Shown in pieces: positions 10,481 to 20,089 of a stretch of 64,000 nucleotides of DNA. The stretch lies in contig CM049315.1 of the NCBI GenBank assembly GCA_026874595.1, forward strand, positions 61,873,389 to 61,937,388, read 5' to 3'. Origin of the DNA: Sipunculus nudus (taxonomy: Eukaryota; Annelida; Sipuncula; Golfingiida; Sipunculidae). The translations under genes and the position numbers were made by a program. Each line of letters opens with the position of its first letter. The first letter of the stretch is position 1. The notes beneath the pieces were generated by a model that was given only the letters and a program-made list of their open reading frames with translations, had not been told where the DNA came from and did not search any database.

Positions 10481-10795
10481 GCTAAGTCCTATTATGACCC
10501 TTGCGAGAGTATTTCAAATGAGGCCAGGTCCTCTTATGACAAACAGAAGTTTGTTTCTGTCGAGGAATATTCCTCTGTTGACTACTATGAGGAGTTTGAT
10601 GGTAAAAAGGATGTAGATTCCTTTAATGACTCTGAAAAAAGAGTTTATGACTGACACTATCAGTGTCAGTTCTTTGTTTGATGAAACTGAGGTAGTAGAT
10701 TCCTCTCCTGACTCCGAAATGGAGTTATTTGAGACATTCATACATGATGGTTTTGTTTCTCTTTCAAGTGATTTTTAAGATTCTACCCTTGTAAG

Positions 10796-11144
10796 AATTT
10801 TGACGGACACTGGTTCAGGCCAGACTCTCATGTTAGCAAACACTTTGCCATTTTCTAATAGGTCCTTTACCGGTGCACATGCACTTGTTAATGGTGTGTT
10901 TTCAGACAAGCACATTTCTGTTCCACTTCACAGTATACATTTAATGTCAGATTTGATTTCTAGGAATATTACTGCGGGCATAAGAACTACTTTACCCTTA
11001 AAGGGAATTCAGTTGCTACTAGGCAATGATGTTGCAGGTGACAAAGTGCAGCCTGTACCAATAGAGACAGAAAAGCCGTCACTTGATCAGGACACTGATC
11101 CTTACAGTCAGGAAATTCCTTGTTTGTTCCTTTATGTGCTGTAA
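10796..11144 (+). pseudogene. Aspartic protease domain
   Basis: The active-site motif DTGS is at 10806-10817. It is followed by a hydrophobic sheet region and LPLKGIQLLLGNDVAGDKV, matching the ILG.D flap end of gypsy proteases. The frame is open from before the motif to a stop at 11144. It is separated from Gag and integrase by frame breaks. It would cleave the polyprotein. Confidence 0.75.
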
Positions 11145-11439
11145 CTAGATCTATAGCCAAGAAAAACAAACATGAGGATAATGGTCCAGATAATAACATT
11201 CTGGGAGTCACTATTGACTCGTCTAACGATTCGCCCGAACAGATGACAGCATTTTCAAAGTCTGAACTTATCCCAGAACAGCATAAGGACCCTGATATTT
11301 CATGTTTGTTTCCCAGGGCAGTTTCTAAAGATGAACTGTCACAGAAACCAGTTTGTTTCTATGTTAAAAATGGAGTGCTTATGCGTAAATGGCGACCACC
11401 TGATGTATGCGCTGATGATGAGTGGGTCATCTAACATCA

Positions 11440-12594
11440 AATAGTAATCCCCAAAAGCTTTAGCAATGAAATTTTAAGCATGGCACATGAGGCTCTTTTG
11501 TCTGGCCATTTAGGTAAAAATAAAACTTATCAGAAAGTAAGTACACACATCTATTGGCCTACAAAATTGTTGTACGATGTTGTACAATATTGTAAATCAT
11601 GCCAACCCAATCAGAATCCCCTAAAGGCCCACTTAGACCTATTCCTGTTTTAGAAGAACCATTTAGTAGGATTATTGTTGATTATGTTGGACCATTACCC
11701 AAAACAAATCTGGACATGAATACTTGCTGACAATTACGTGCGCATCTACTTGGTTACCTGAGGCTATACCATTGCGCAAAATTAATGCCAAAAGTGTTGT
11801 AAAGGCTCTGACCAAGTTTTTCTTACAACTTTTGGATTACCAAAATCCGTCCAGTCTGACCAAGGGTGTAATTTTATGTCTGGCCCATTCCGACAAGTTA
11901 TGCTTGTGCTCGGTATAAAACAGTACAGCTCATCGCTATACCATCCTGAAAGTCAGGGCGCCCTCGAGCGTTTTCACCAGACATTAAAAACATGATTAGG
12001 ACTTCTTGTTATGACACACAGAAAGGCTGGGATGAAGGAATCCCCCTATTGCTGTTTGCTGTCAGAGAATCCTTTCAAGAGTCTTTGGGTTTCAGTCCCT
12101 TTGAACTCGTTTTTGGACACTCAGTTCGGGGTCCATTGAAACTGCTTAATGAAAAACGCTTGTGTGAAAATCCTGATTCTCTTAGTTTATTGCAGTATGT
12201 CTCAGACTTTCGCACAAAACTACACAATGCTTGTGAGATTGCAAAGTCTTATCTAAAATCTGCACAAAGTAAAATAAAAACAAAGTATGACAAGCACAGT
12301 GTAAGTAGGAACTTTGAGCCTGGTGAAAAGGTCCTTGCCTTACTTTCCATCCCTGGCAGACCTCTGCAAGCTAGGTATTTTGGTCCTTACATTGTTGTCA
12401 AGAAAGTCAGCGATTTAAATTACATACTGTTGACACTAGATCGGCGTAAGAAAAAACAACTGTGCCATATTAACATGTTGAAACCATATTATGACAGAAA
12501 TAGCCGATCAGATGTTGTACAAAATGTTACTGCTGTTAATTGTGTAAAAACTGACCCTGACCCAGTTAAAGTAGATACTGATTGTAAAGGGTGA
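11440..12594 (+). pseudogene. Integrase domain, placed upstream of reverse transcriptase
   Basis: An HHCC zinc domain (HEALLSGHLGKNKTYQ ... YCKSCQ) lies at 11485-11610. The catalytic core follows, with IIVDYVGPLPK, QSDQGCNF and ALERFHQTLK supplying the D, D and E residues, although spread over different frames. The longest intact part (11992-12594) continues as WDEGIPLLLFAVRES, a GFSPFELVFGH stretch and a C-terminal GEKVLALLSIPG...YFGPYIV segment. The three acidic residues survive but at least two frameshifts separate them. Its position before reverse transcriptase is the notable point. Confidence 0.85.
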
Positions 12595-12649
12595 TGCAGA
12601 CATTTAATTTGGTACAGTACCATTAGAAAACTCAGACGTGCTTATTAAC

Positions 12650-13560
12650 CAGGATGCCAAACTGTCATACCTTACCGCACAACAACAACAAACCTCAAGA
12701 ACCTCCTGCGGAATTATGAACATTTGTTTAGTGACATTCCAATGCGAACTAACATATTGTGCCATGACGTTAATGTTGGCGAGGCAAGCGCAGTCAAGCA
12801 GCATCCTTATAGACTGAATCCCGAAAAGCAAAAGTATCTACAGGATGAGATTCAATATTTGCTGGACAATGAAACTGGAGTTCACCATGTATTATTGTGC
12901 CAAAACCTGATGGAAGTTACCGTATGTGCACAGATTATCGAAAACTGAACTCTGTCAACAAGACTGACACAATTCCGATTCCGAGGATCCATGATAGTAT
13001 TGATAGAGTCGGTAGCTCCAGATATGTTTCAAAGTTTGACTTACTAAAAGGATTATGGCAAGTTCCGCTGACAGAAGGAGCAAACAGTACCAGCATAAAG
13101 TTATGCCGTTTGGCATAAAGAACTCGCCAGCCACGTTCCAGCGCCTCATCCATATGGTTGTCAAGCAATTCAGGGCTGCAACGCATATATTGATTACCTT
13201 ATCCTGTACATCGACACCTGCAAATCTTCGCGACCTCTTCGAAAGACTCAGTGAAGCACGTCTGACCATCAACTTAATAAAATCTGGGTTTAGTCATGCA
13301 CAAGTAACATAGGGACAGGTAAAACCTGTTGATGCTAAAATAAGTGCTATTTCTGCATTTCCTAGACCAGAGAACAAAAAGCAAATAATGCATTTTCTTG
13401 GTATGGTTGGATATTACAGGAAGTTTTGTCCAAATTTTTCTGCTGTAGCTGAACCTTTGACTAATTTGTTAAGGAAGAAACAAAAGTTTGTATGGAATGT
13501 TCAGTGTGAAAATGTATTTCAGAATTTTTTCATATTCTGCAAAGCTCACCAGTTTTGGTA
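12650..13560 (+). pseudogene. Reverse transcriptase domain with YIDY in place of YxDD
   Basis: Typical gypsy RT blocks appear in order: CTDYRKLNSVNK, FDLLKGLWQVPL, MPFGIKNSPATFQRLI and, after the active site, LGMVGYYRKFCPNFS. The active-site box at 13186-13197 reads YIDY, so the second catalytic aspartate is lost (GAC to TAC). The frame changes several times between blocks and a stop at about 13312 precedes the thumb. The enzyme would copy element RNA to DNA; this copy cannot. Confidence 0.85.
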
Positions 13561-13946
13561 GCTCCAGACTTTTCTGTACCTTTTAAGTTAGCTGTAGATG
13601 CTAGTGATACTGCTGCTGGTGCTGTGAAGAAGGCAATGATGGCATAGATCATCCAATTTTTAATTTTTCAAGAAAGTTTAATGCAAACCAGAAAAACTAT
13701 TCCACCATTGAAAAAGAATGCTTGGCTTTGATTTTGGCATTACAACATTTTGAAGTTTATGTTACTTCAGTCAAGACGATCATTGTCTTCAGTGGTCACA
13801 ATCCCCTTACGTCCATGAACAAGGTGAAGTGTAAAAATCAAAGATTGTTGAGATGGAGTTTGTTTTTACAGGATTACAATCTTGAAATCAAACACATTAA
13901 AGGAAAAGACAATGCATTTGCTGATTGCTTATCCAGATGTCTATGA
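13560..13946 (+). pseudogene. RNase H domain
   Basis: LAVDASDTAAGAV, EKECLALILAL and KGKDNAFADCLSRC identify a gypsy RNase H. The usual DHNPL box reads SGHNPL at about 13791-13805, with Gly (GGT) for the catalytic Asp. Lesions at about 13645 break the first third. The final open stretch, 13722-13946, ends at a natural stop about 130 bp before the LTR. Confidence 0.8.
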
Positions 13947-14065
13947 AATGTTGTATACGAAATGTCCATGTAATGTTGTAAATAAGATGATTTTTGAGAT
14001 GTTGTTAAACTTTAGTGATTGTGATGGGAAAAAGAAAGTTTTTGAGAAAACTTCCTTTTTTCTTA

Positions 14066-14077
14066 CAGGAGGGGGAG
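14066..14077 (+). promoter_or_regulatory. Polypurine tract
   Basis: CAGGAGGGGGAG immediately precedes the LTR. This is the expected primer for plus-strand synthesis. Confidence 0.8.
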
Positions 14078-14348
14078 TATAACAGATGGTTCTTTTATTG
14101 TATGCTGTGTTTGTGCAGCGCTAGCATTATCCGTTTCCGTGGCGGCATAGCCGGTCCCATGCTTGGGTTTTGACGTGTAAACACAGCGATCATGCTAGTC
14201 TGGGGCTTTCTCGCCGGGCCGGCCCACGTGTGAACCCTGACATGTGGAGACACAGCGTTCTTGTTCTAGATGTTTCCTGTACTTTGAATTATGTATTGTT
14301 CTTTAGATTGTTCGGGAAATGGAAAGTTCTCGGCTTGAGATGAGAAGC

Positions 14349-14357
14349 TATAAATAG
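14349..14357 (+). promoter_or_regulatory. LTR TATA box
   Basis: TATAAATAG within the LTR, about 270 bp from its 5' end, a normal place for the U3 promoter. Confidence 0.65.
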
Positions 14358-14769
14358 GGGGCTGTGCTTTAAAGCCGAGAGAGAGGAGAGAAATATTCCA
14401 GCGAACACAGGAGCGTGTAAGTCAGTTGTGGACCTTTTCCTGTCATTGCGGCAGTTATAGATTTTCTTCTAAATTTGTGACGGATTTATATAGTCTTCAG
14501 TTTGTTTTCGGGATCATAACAATAACTTCACTTTCGGATTACAACAAATTGATTCTGTGAATGAACTGGACTGTTTTTCTCTGAGAAGGTTTGTGTGAAC
14601 CGTTCATCCGGCTTATACATTTTAAAGGACATCGCTGTGACAGTGGTGGGATCCAGGTACTGTGCACTTTGTTTATTATGCTGTGCGATTGTATTTATTT
14701 GCTGTTATACTGTTGTTGTACTGTGTGATTATATTGATTAGTGTATTGTAATGTTAGGGTTGTTTGAAG

Positions 14770-14775
14770 AATAAA
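14770..14775 (+). terminator. LTR polyadenylation signal
   Basis: AATAAA about 420 bp downstream of the TATA box and followed by an A-rich run, consistent with the end of the R region. Confidence 0.6.
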
Positions 14776-14872
14776 TTATAGTTATTCGTTAACAAAAAAA
14801 AAAAAAACAAAAAAAAAAAACACTGACTTCTTTATTCATTCCCCTAGACATTTCACGCTGCCTAATGTTACA

Positions 14873-15189
14873 GAATCTGATTTTTTTATCTTCATTGCAA
14901 AATTAATGTTCATCACGCATACGTGATCTGTTGATATTAGGTTCCGTAACAATTGTCACTGGAACACAATGTTTGATTACTTTCAAGATTGTTTATTCAT
15001 GTTGAATTGACATTAGGACTTGTTAGGTTAATACGGTCTTCAGTTCAGACACATTCAGCATGATTTTTTTGTATCATGTCTCTCCGTTATTTTGTCACGT
15101 GACCAACATGGTGGAGTAAAGACGTGGCGAGTAAGGTCTCCATTGAAATTTGTTAATTGTGCAAGACTTAATTACAAACAAGGACTAAT
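14873..15189. other. Unassigned spacer
   Basis: No gene or repeat recognised between the LTR and the LINE relic. Confidence 0.5.
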
Positions 15190-16063
15190 ATGCCGAAGTC
15201 AAGTAGGAGAACCGGAAAAGCGGGAGATAATGTTAGTGAAAGTGAGTCACTAAAGAAAACTGAAACATATTTTCCACGTGAACAAGATGAAAATTTACCC
15301 CCTATGCCCTGGAACAATGCAAATGACCGATACCGGCCATGACAGTGTGACGGCACTCGAGTCGCGCCTGACAGTACTTATTACTAAAGTACAAGAAGGA
15401 ATAATGGCAGAATGCAGGAAAATACGGTCAGATTTTGATGAAAGATTTAAAACAATTCGAGAATTTCAGGCCAGTCTCGAATTTACTCAACAGCAGGTGA
15501 AAGACATTAATGAAGAAAAAATCAAACTTGAAAAAATAGTTAATATCCTGGAGGATAAAGTGGAGAAATGTCAAAATGGACTTGAGGTTTTCAAAAAGAA
15601 CTCATATGAAGCTATTAAACAGCTTGAAATGCATAGCCGTGAGATTAATGTCCGGATAAAAGAGGTGAATGAAGAAAACGGTGAAAATATTCGTCAGAAA
15701 GTCGTGGAAAGGTTAGAACAACTTGGCGCGAGCAGAAGAGATCAGTGAGAAAATAGAGGTGGTACACAGGACTGGTCCAAGGAAGGATAACAGAGATAGA
15801 CATATAATTGTGAGGTTTTTCAGCAGAGAGGAAAGACGTGAAGTTCTTTATAAGACTAAAAGGAGAGGAACAGAGGGTAGAAATGTTGCGAATGAAGACC
15901 TAAAAAAGGACCTGGAGCTAAAGAAAAGGAAAATCCCGCAAATGAATAGGGCACACAATGACGGTCTGAAGGTCAAGTTTGTGAGAGGAAAGTTAAAAAT
16001 AGAAGAAAAACAAGTCGCTATTGGAGGAACAGTTGGCAAATGTAATGAAAAGACTGAAACCTG
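15190..16063 (+). pseudogene. LINE ORF1-like coiled-coil/RRM protein, frameshifted
   Basis: An N-terminal basic stretch starts at the ATG at 15190. A long coiled coil follows (LESRLTVLITKVQEGI to about 15720). Then comes an RRM-like region with VVHRTGPRKDNRDRHIIVRF and REERREVLYKTKRR, and a Lys-rich tail ending at 16063. This order matches L1-type ORF1 RNA chaperones (Transposase_22-like). The coding sequence changes frame at about 15300 and again at about 15725. No ORF2 endonuclease or reverse transcriptase follows, so this is an orphan fragment. An LTR-element Gag is a less likely alternative because no zinc knuckle or protease is present. Confidence 0.6.
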
Positions 16064-16420
16064 AACGTTCCTGCCCGTTCATACCCATTCAAACAAGATT
16101 AACGTTCCAGCATTCATGGATATACTTCGCTGTGGTTGACGAGGTGATTTCTTTGGCGTCTCAGATCAACTAGCGCCATCAACGGGAAGTGAGGAAGACT
16201 TTCTTCCTTAACTGGTGTATTCCGGGTAGGAAAGAAAGGATTGTGGTCAACTAAAACTAAAACATTAGAGACTTGTTCAGTTCCTGTAAATTAGTATCCA
16301 CTTGATTTTCTGATTTCAGGTTATTTCTACTTCATTCACAATATGTGGACACATAGGTATGGACTTCCATGTTTTAGGTCTTTAAAATTTACAGTAAGTT
16401 TATGTTTTTGGTATTAAGGT
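16064..16420. other. Unassigned spacer
   Basis: No recognisable feature; no LINE ORF2 or poly-A tail is seen after the ORF1 relic. Confidence 0.45.
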
Positions 16421-16576
16421 TGTTACGGGGTGACATTAAAGCGGACCGAACTGTCTCGCTAGTGAAGCCTGCTTTTCTAGCGAAGCAGTTGGTACGCCGG
16501 ATTTGTGCGCCACCGACATGGGTTTGAATCCGGGATCGGCTCAATGTTTTCCCCTGAACAATTAGTCTTCGTAACA
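16421..16576 (+). mobile_element. Solo LTR of the miniature retrotransposon family
   Basis: A full-length 156-bp copy of the repeat at 7963-8114, from TGTTACGGGGTGACATTAAA to CTTCGTAACA. AGGT lies directly outside both ends (16417-16420 and 16577-16580), a 4-bp target duplication like the ATAT around the complete element. No primer-binding site or second LTR follows, so it is best explained as the product of LTR-LTR recombination. Confidence 0.8.
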
Positions 16577-17008
16577 AGGTGGACTTGTTTCACGGCACAG
16601 ACCTGTTAACACTAAATAAGTTTGGTGTAAATTATACTTGTCCGGCGTAGGGATGTATGTCAGTTCTCACTATATGATTGATCATTAATTTGAAAGATGT
16701 GGCACGGTCCGCAAAGATTATAATTATAGCATTGTAAACATTTATATAACAACTAAATATGTTTTGGGATTCTCGGGTTTTTTTTTTTTGGGGGGGGGGG
16801 GGGGGGTGATCAGGGTTCTTGGTTCCCTTCGCCCCCTCCCCCTTTTTCTTGGATGTGGAGTGTAGTTGAAATCAAAGCCTACTTCTTATTTTTTTTTATC
16901 AAAGAGTTCCAAATAAAGAGGATTTATGATAATGCTGGAATAGAAATTTAATTATTGGTAGACCATGGATATCATATTGCCTTCAGAAGATAGATTCAGA
17001 AAAATCAG
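16577..17008. other. Spacer with T/G homopolymers
   Basis: Contains T(12)G(17) at 16778-16806, followed by a C-rich patch at about 16830-16845. No gene recognised. Confidence 0.6.
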
Positions 17009-17174
17009 TCATTCGCGTTTATACTCAAGACAGACTTTTAGGCCTATAACCCTAGAACGATTCAACACGAATGGCGGAGCAGTCATTGAAATCAAGTAGC
17101 CAGATGTTTTGAGTATAACCAGCTGCTCCCGTGGAAAATCCACGGCTCTATCCGATGCAGATTTTTGTAATGTG
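17009..17174 (-). CDS. Candidate exon of the EGF/IgGFc-type gene (weak)
   Basis: On the minus strand a CCTATCAG acceptor at 17175 is followed by an open stretch. It contains VDFPREQLVILKTSGYLI and SMTAPPFVLNRSRVI before a stop near 17009. A phase-2 start would join correctly to the phase-2 donor of the exon at 19221-19350. The pattern loosely recalls the later part of IgGFc-binding N-terminal domains (a hydrophobic strand, then a D/Y-L-T/I-type turn, then P-x-V). The donor site is uncertain, so the low coordinate given is the in-frame stop. Confidence 0.25.
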
Positions 17175-17198
17175 CTGATAGGAACCAAACGAGGCATA

Positions 17199-17574
17199 TT
17201 TTAATCCAAAGGTTTTTGCATTAACTTTTGTCATTTGTTTGAATTATATCATATAAAGATTATTTCTGCTAGAATACTCCAGGAACACCCCCCCCCCTAA
17301 ATATAAACATAGAAATAACAATTAATCTATTCCAGAAATCACAGAAAAATATAAATTTTGGAAAGAGACGTGAGGCATAAACAGGGTGTACGATTTTCTT
17401 ATCTGTTATTATTTTTAATAATTATTTTTGTTGGAGGTTACCGCCTTCATTTTTCAATGCTGACTTATCTAATTCTTAACTTAAGTATATACATCTGCAG
17501 AGTTTCCATTTCGGTTTGGGAATACTTGACAGGGCGGTAGAACTCGCTTCCTATCATTTTTATGTTGTATCCTG
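17199..17574. other. Unassigned spacer
   Basis: AT-rich; a short C-run lies at about 17289-17297. Nothing recognised. Confidence 0.5.
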
Positions 17575-17846
17575 GTGTCACCCAGGCACGGTGTCTACCG
17601 CAAATGCGGGCTCTGGGTGTGTAATCATCCCCACTGCTTGGTCATAACACCGAGGAACCCCCCAAAGACGCACTCGTATGTGAGTGACACACGGCTGTGG
17701 GGCACATCCTTCCCATTAAGCCTGTGGAGAGCCCACCCTGGGTGGGGTCCGTCCGTGAAAAACCTCATCGCCTCGGCTGAGATTCGTGCCCACGATCTCT
17801 AGGCTTTTAGTCCTGCGATCTACCCCTGAGCCACAGAAGCCGGTTG
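17575..17846 (-). mobile_element. tRNA-derived SINE
   Basis: Read on the minus strand from 17846, the head is CCGGCTTCTGTGGCTCAGGG with the A-box-like TGGCTCAGGGGTAG. A degenerate B box (GGGCACGAATCTC) follows about 30 nt later. A roughly 200-bp body contains GGGGTTCCTCGGTGTTATGA and GCGGTAGACACCGTGCC. A diverged piece of the same body occurs at 55275-55380, so this is a family. No LTR-type ends, primer site or clear target duplication was found here, unlike the element at 7708. Confidence 0.7.
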
Positions 17847-18699
17847 TACGTATTTTTATGTGAGAAGTATTTTTCCGATAAACAAAATTGGTCCGATAGC
17901 TTCATTGCTTTGGAAATCCTAGATTTAACGATTGAATATAGAAGCATTCTACCGTGAAATAATATGAAAGATGCTTTGTTTTAGTTGAAGCTCAGGCGAC
18001 ATCATGAAACACGATGTCTATTCAGTGTAGTCAGTTGAGGGTATAGTCTAAGGCATGTTAACAGACACATGCGTTATTTGTATACACATGCATATGTCGT
18101 TGAAGTCTCTTGTACACAAAACGTATAGCTGCCAATGTGAAAAAAACATAGGCCCAGAAAAATATATTCCAACAGTATTATTGTTATATAGTAATTTTTG
18201 GTTCAAGTACTTTAAATTGTCATGGAATAAGCAGGTCTGATGCAAAATTGACAACTGTCCCAGATAAAAAGAAAGCAGGTTGGTATATTTCGATGATAGC
18301 ATTATGCAAAGAAACCACTTCAGCCTTAGTTCATTGCATTGTCTTTCAGCAAATTAACGCAAAATGTATATACAGATTTTTCTGAAAATTTGTAGAGAGG
18401 TAGAGTAAAACTGCATCCGTGATCCATTACATTTTTGGAGGTTATCGGAATTACCATAATATATTTTTTCTTAAGTGCCATAATCACAATTCCACAAAGG
18501 AATAATAATAAGGGGCTATTCCTTTGTCCCTATGTATGCAATTTGTATGCAGTTGTTCTGCCACTCGCCTGGTGAACCCGTGTTTCTGAACCATGACAAT
18601 GTTTTACATGAAACGTGCACGTATGAACGAACGACTGATTAGTAGATTCTGGCGGGGGTTTAAAAGTCCCCAAGAGATTGAGGAACCCTTAGAACTATT
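17847..18699. other. Unassigned sequence
   Basis: No recognised gene or repeat; AT-rich with short frames on both strands. Confidence 0.5.
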
Positions 18700-18752
18700 A
18701 AAACCATGGTTATCATGGAAAGATACTTCTGAATGTATAAAAATTAACATAC

Positions 18753-18876
18753 CTGTAAATCTAAAAAACAGGGAATCGTGTAAAGGGTCTCAGCTCTTTG
18801 TGTCCACTCGACGGAAAAGTGCTTCCTATTATAAAAGATTCATGTGGAATTGTGTTCCGCGCTCGAACTTTACTTC
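18753..18876 (-). pseudogene. Decayed copy of the IgGFc-like exon
   Basis: It aligns with the exon at 19221-19350 and keeps the TTTACAG/GTATGT donor. The acceptor AG is changed (AAAATG where the other copy has AAAGG) and the reading frame contains stops near its 3' end. It is most simply a dead duplicate of that exon. Confidence 0.5.
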
Positions 18877-19043
18877 ATTTTGACAGAGTAAAATTCCTAA
18901 TTAACAGGCGATATAATGGAAATAGGGTTCAGTGGGGATTACAGGTCGCCTCCTGAAAAAGAGTTATAGGCAAAAAAATATGTGGAAGCCACTCATCTGT
19001 ATTTATTTGTTCTGCCACTAGCAAAGTGAACAAATATTTGTAA

Positions 19044-19067
19044 CCCCCCCCCCCCCCCCCACCCCCC
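19044..19067. repeat. Poly-C tract
   Basis: C17-A-C6 on the plus strand. On the minus strand it reads as a poly-Gly stretch inside an apparent longer frame, which is therefore an artefact. Confidence 0.9.
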
Positions 19068-19220
19068 GGCCGACCCCACCACCACCCAACCCGAATAAAA
19101 GTTAAGTTGTGGGGCTTCTTTTTGAAAGAAAAAAACTTTATAAAACAAATGACTTGGCCGAACTTTGAAACCGTAATTACATCATTGAAAGATATTTTGA
19201 ATGTATCAAAATCAACATAC

Positions 19221-19350
19221 CTGTAACCCATAAAAATATTGTCAAACAGTGGTAACATCACTGGACTCGGTGCCCAGTGTTGACCAAACTGAAAAGCCCT
19301 CTCATTGAAAGCGAAGTCATGTGGTCTTTGGATTAAAAAACCTTTACTTC
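19221..19350 (-). CDS. Probable exon: IgGFc-binding-type domain, second half
   Basis: A pyrimidine-rich acceptor (TTTTCTCTCTCAAAG) precedes 130 bp of open frame ending at a perfect CAG/GTATGT donor. It starts in phase 1, matching the donor of the exon at 27448-27561, and ends in phase 2. Key motifs are KGFLIQRPHDFAFN and SPVMLPLFDNIFMGYR. They line up with the KGvlIeS-dIsVyalN ... flaLPtdaLGteYyv pattern of IgGFc-binding N-terminal domains. The stretch normally between the two halves (about 20-25 residues) is missing, so a further exon may exist in the intervening 8 kb. Assignment to the gene is inferred from strand, phase and motif order. Confidence 0.45.
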
Positions 19351-19525
19351 CTTTGAGAGAGAAAATCCCTTTAGAGGCGTTACAATGGATATGGGGGATC
19401 AATGGGGATTATAGTGGACCCGCGTGACCGCGTATTGCACGGAAATGCCTTTTGGGCAGGACATGCGCGCTGGCCACGGTCTTAACAGGCCAGTATAAAT
19501 CCCCGAGGCGCCTCCTGAAAAAGTG

Positions 19526-20089
19526 TCACAGACGTGGAGGACCTTGCAGCACAAAAGAAATAGGGGCACCTTATGGGGAAGTATTAAAATTATTAATTAT
19601 TCAGCTTAATAGGGCATAATCCCGCAACATAAAACCAACTTGTCCTAGAAGAGCACACAACCGTAAGGGCTGCCGAATTTTTAGAGTCAAATCATAACGG
19701 AAGAAGGTAAACCATAGTCTAGAAAAAAAACACCTACGTATTAATAATTATATAGATGAAATCAAAATGTAATGTTTAGCTGACAAAATAACGTATTATC
19801 CTTACCTCCAATATAAATTCTAAGTAACAGATGAGTCAAAAGATCTTAAAAAACAATTATTGAACTTTCAAAGGTTATCACTGAAAAATATTAAAAGTAA
19901 AGGTGCATTCTTTATATACATTATGCTCAACATATATGTCTTAGACCTTCCTCTTTTTCAGAGGGGTATGTTTTACTGTTTCCATGAATGTCTTGAATGT
20001 CATTTTATGAGCTTTTCCTCAGGGTTTCTCCTGTTGAGATCTCTTTTGGACATCAACTTTGCAGGCTCACTTGTTTCACTTGTTGATGT
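19526..20089. other. Unassigned sequence
   Basis: AT-rich with no recognised gene. Confidence 0.5.

Larger units (their letters stand above)
8345..14872 (+). mobile_element. Decayed Ty3/gypsy retrotransposon with Gmr1-like domain order
   Basis: Reading left to right are a Gag region, a CCHC-type knuckle, an aspartic protease (DTGS), an integrase with HHCC and DDE core, then reverse transcriptase, RNase H, a polypurine tract and a 3' LTR. Integrase before reverse transcriptase is the Ty1/copia order, yet the RT and RH sequences are of Ty3/gypsy type. That combination defines the Gmr1-like clade. Numerous stops, frameshifts and lost catalytic residues show the copy is dead. No 5' LTR is found, so the element is 5'-truncated or rearranged. 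Confidence 0.85.
14078..14872 (+). repeat. 3' LTR, about 795 bp
   Basis: It begins TATAACA right after the polypurine tract and ends TGTTACA. The ends are inverted repeats of each other apart from one transition, implying an original TGTAACA...TGTTACA. It contains a TATA box, a polyadenylation signal and an A-rich stretch at 14793-14820. No matching 5' LTR exists upstream in the window. Confidence 0.75.
18700..19525 (-). repeat. Diverged tandem duplication carrying an exon
   Basis: Two segments align. AACATACCTGTAA is at about 18746 and 19214, GGGGATTA at about 18935 and 19404, and GCGCCTCCTGAAAAAGWG at about 18945 and 19506. The offset grows from about 469 to about 562 bp because the right copy carries about 93 extra bases at about 19405-19500. 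A poly-C run (19044-19067) lies between the copies. Confidence 0.7.

Noticed and set aside
18929-19402. 157-codon continuous minus-strand frame with a poly-Gly stretch
   Set aside because: Only the part at 19221-19350 is supported as an exon. The frame reads through its splice donor and then through a poly-C tract into unrelated sequence.
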